NCBI GenBank assembly: GCA_023384495.1
Contig: JAHDWG010000023.1
Span: 1-32,837, forward strand
Direction of reading: 5' to 3'
Source of the DNA: Caldilineaceae bacterium
GTDB lineage: Bacteria > Chloroflexota > Anaerolineae > Caldilineales > Caldilineaceae
DNA: 32,837 nt
The notes beneath the pieces were generated by a model that did no database searches, had not been told where the DNA came from, and was given only the letters and a program-made list of their open reading frames with translations. Position numbers and translations under genes: made by a program. Shown in pieces: positions 31,646 through 32,837 of the stretch. Each line of letters begins with the position of its first letter. Positions within the stretch are counted from its first letter, which is position 1.

Positions 31646-32837
31646 ATGGCATCGATCTGATTGGCGAGCTCATCGACAATGGCTTCAGGGCCGGCATCGC
31701 CCAGGGCCAACCCCTTGAGCGTCAGCGCGGCGTCTGTCCAGTGGGCGCTGTGCTGGCTGAATCGGCTGTCCTGTTCGAGCAGGAGACTGAGCACCTGGCG
31801 CTCCAGTTCGGTGCGGCTTAGCCCTTCGGTCGTCTCAATGACGCGGTCAACGGGCTGTGTGAGGTTCTTAACCAGTGACAGCAAGGGGTGAAATGACTCA
31901 TCGACCAACGTCTCAACCGCCCGCAGATCCAATGCGCTACGGTCAAAGGGCAGCACCCCATGCAACTGCACCTCCACCACCGGGCGCTGGCGGTCGGGCG
32001 CTGGATGGGCCGCCACGTCGCGCGCACGGCGGCGAAAGAGCTCTCGGCAATGGTCCAACAGGGCGTCGGGCGTTGTCAGCAGGTCGGTCTTGACCGTAAG
32101 CCGATGAAAGGTGCGCCGGAGGTTGGGCCTGCGGGTGGCCGTATGTTTGGGTGCGCCGTCGGCGCGCGGGCGGTCGGTGTCCACCTCAACCAGATAGTAA
32201 CCGCGATCGCCCCAGGCCGTCTCGTTGATGGCGCAGCTTTCCAAGCTGCCGGGGTTGTAGATCCAGTTATCGAACTCGTAGGGTTTATGAATATGGCCAA
32301 GCGCCACATAATCCACAAACGGGCGCAGAACGGACCACTGGCGCAGCGAGAGGCCGCCCTGGTCGGGCAGCACCCCCTCTACGCCTGCGTGGGTGACAAA
32401 GATCGAATAGGCCACGCCGCTGTGGTCGAGCGAGGAAAGGGCCTGGGCATAGCGCTCCACCACCTTGTCTGTGACAGCCCCCATATAGCGCAGACCATGC
32501 ACACGCAGGCCCGGCACAGGCTCCACATAGGAGCCAACGCGGTTGTGATAGGGCGTGAGAACCGGCTCGCCTTCCTTGAAGGTGGCGGGGTGCAGCAGGG
32601 TGAGCAACTGGCGCATCGCCAGCATTTGCACCCAACTGACGCGCTCATCATGATAGACCAACTCATGGTTGCCTTCCACCGCGATACAGGGGATGCCGGC
32701 AGCCTTGAGCCGCTCCAACCCGGCCATGGCCTGGTTGAGGGTCAACGCCTCGATGGAGCGTTTGTGGAACAGGTCACCGGCCAGGATGACAAAGTCGACT
32801 TGCTCGCGCTTTGCAATTTCGATGACGTCGAGACAAG
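31627..32837 (-). CDS. sbcD: SbcD/Mre11-type nuclease, 5' end outside the window
   Basis: This metallophosphoesterase nuclease forms the SbcCD complex. The gene runs off the right edge: the frame stays open to the last full codon (32835), and the part beyond the first in-window start candidate encodes FVILAGDLFHKRS, the second metal motif. The first motif (DxH) must lie beyond the edge. Other active-site motifs are GNHE, VTHAG and ALGHIHKPY. The C-terminal third is the capping and SbcC-binding part. About 403 residues are visible. The TTG at 32745 is not the real start because conserved motifs lie upstream of it. It overlaps sbcC by 19 bases. Confidence 0.94.
   Translation of the reverse strand, partial: CLDVIEIAKREQVDFVILAGDLFHKRSIEALTLNQAMAGLERLKAAGIPCIAVEGNHELVYHDERVSWVQMLAMRQLLTLLHPATFKEGEPVLTPYHNRVGSYVEPVPGLRVHGLRYMGAVTDKVVERYAQALSSLDHSGVAYSIFVTHAGVEGVLPDQGGLSLRQWSVLRPFVDYVALGHIHKPYEFDNWIYNPGSLESCAINETAWGDRGYYLVEVDTDRPRADGAPKHTATRRPNLRRTFHRLTVKTDLLTTPDALLDHCRELFRRRARDVAAHPAPDRQRPVVEVQLHGVLPFDRSALDLRAVETLVDESFHPLLSLVKNLTQPVDRVIETTEGLSRTELERQVLSLLLEQDSRFSQHSAHWTDAALTLKGLALGDAGPEAIVDELANQIDAICRFSR

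Noticed and set aside
1-32837. CRISPR array, rRNA, tRNA, insertion sequence or prophage
   Set aside because: I saw no regular repeat-spacer pattern, no cloverleaf with conserved TTC-arm, no transposase or integrase motifs and no phage structural genes.

Overview
The window is about 32.8 kb of GC-rich bacterial DNA. Gene style points to Chloroflexota, probably an Anaerolineae/Caldilineae relative: SphX-like PstS, a PstA with a long extracytoplasmic segment, receiver-kinase and GAF-kinase hybrids, and many membrane glycosyltransferases. This placement is an inference from gene content; there is no rRNA in the window.

Layout. 1-736 has no convincing gene but carries two leftward-facing terminator hairpins and copies of a short dispersed repeat. 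737-3832 (+) encodes a receiver-histidine kinase hybrid and an ABC exporter. 3892-5085 (-) encodes an ECF sigma factor followed by an SRPBCC protein. 5277-7118 (+) is a GH127-type beta-L-arabinofuranosidase. 14263-7157 (-) is a phosphate operon read right to left: pstS, pstC, an enlarged pstA, pstB, an aquaporin, and an arsC-phoU fusion. 14706-18121 (+) is a divergent four-gene set (methyltransferase-like, PHP, GT4 lipid-type glycosyltransferase, PAP2-like). 18534-20770 (+) is a PhoB/PhoR-type two-component pair. 20838-27289 (+) is an envelope glycosylation block: LPG-synthase/flippase-type membrane protein, GT39-type transferase, a lipoprotein with FlgD-like repeats, and two GT2 enzymes. 32837-27249 (-) is sbcD (cut by the window edge), sbcC and a GAF histidine kinase, translationally overlapped.

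The centre (7.1-20.8 kb) reads as one phosphate-starvation region. Direct TTAAC repeats at 11-bp spacing lie between the divergent pst and lipid operons and again before phoB, as expected for PhoB-type boxes. The box before phoB is followed by a -10 and, about 130 bp on, a strong terminator, so it may drive a small RNA. The divergent operon looks suited to replacing phospholipids with glycolipids (inference).

Two features stand out. First, the 704-residue PstA contains an entire PstS-like domain between its first and second membrane segments. That domain is circularly permuted: its C-terminal half precedes its N-terminal half, and all phosphate-loop motifs are kept. Second, phosphate uptake is wired to arsenic handling. 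A complete thioredoxin-type arsenate reductase is fused in frame to PhoU, next to an aquaporin that could release arsenite, all in the pst operon. An internal Shine-Dalgarno and ATG at the fusion joint could also produce PhoU alone.
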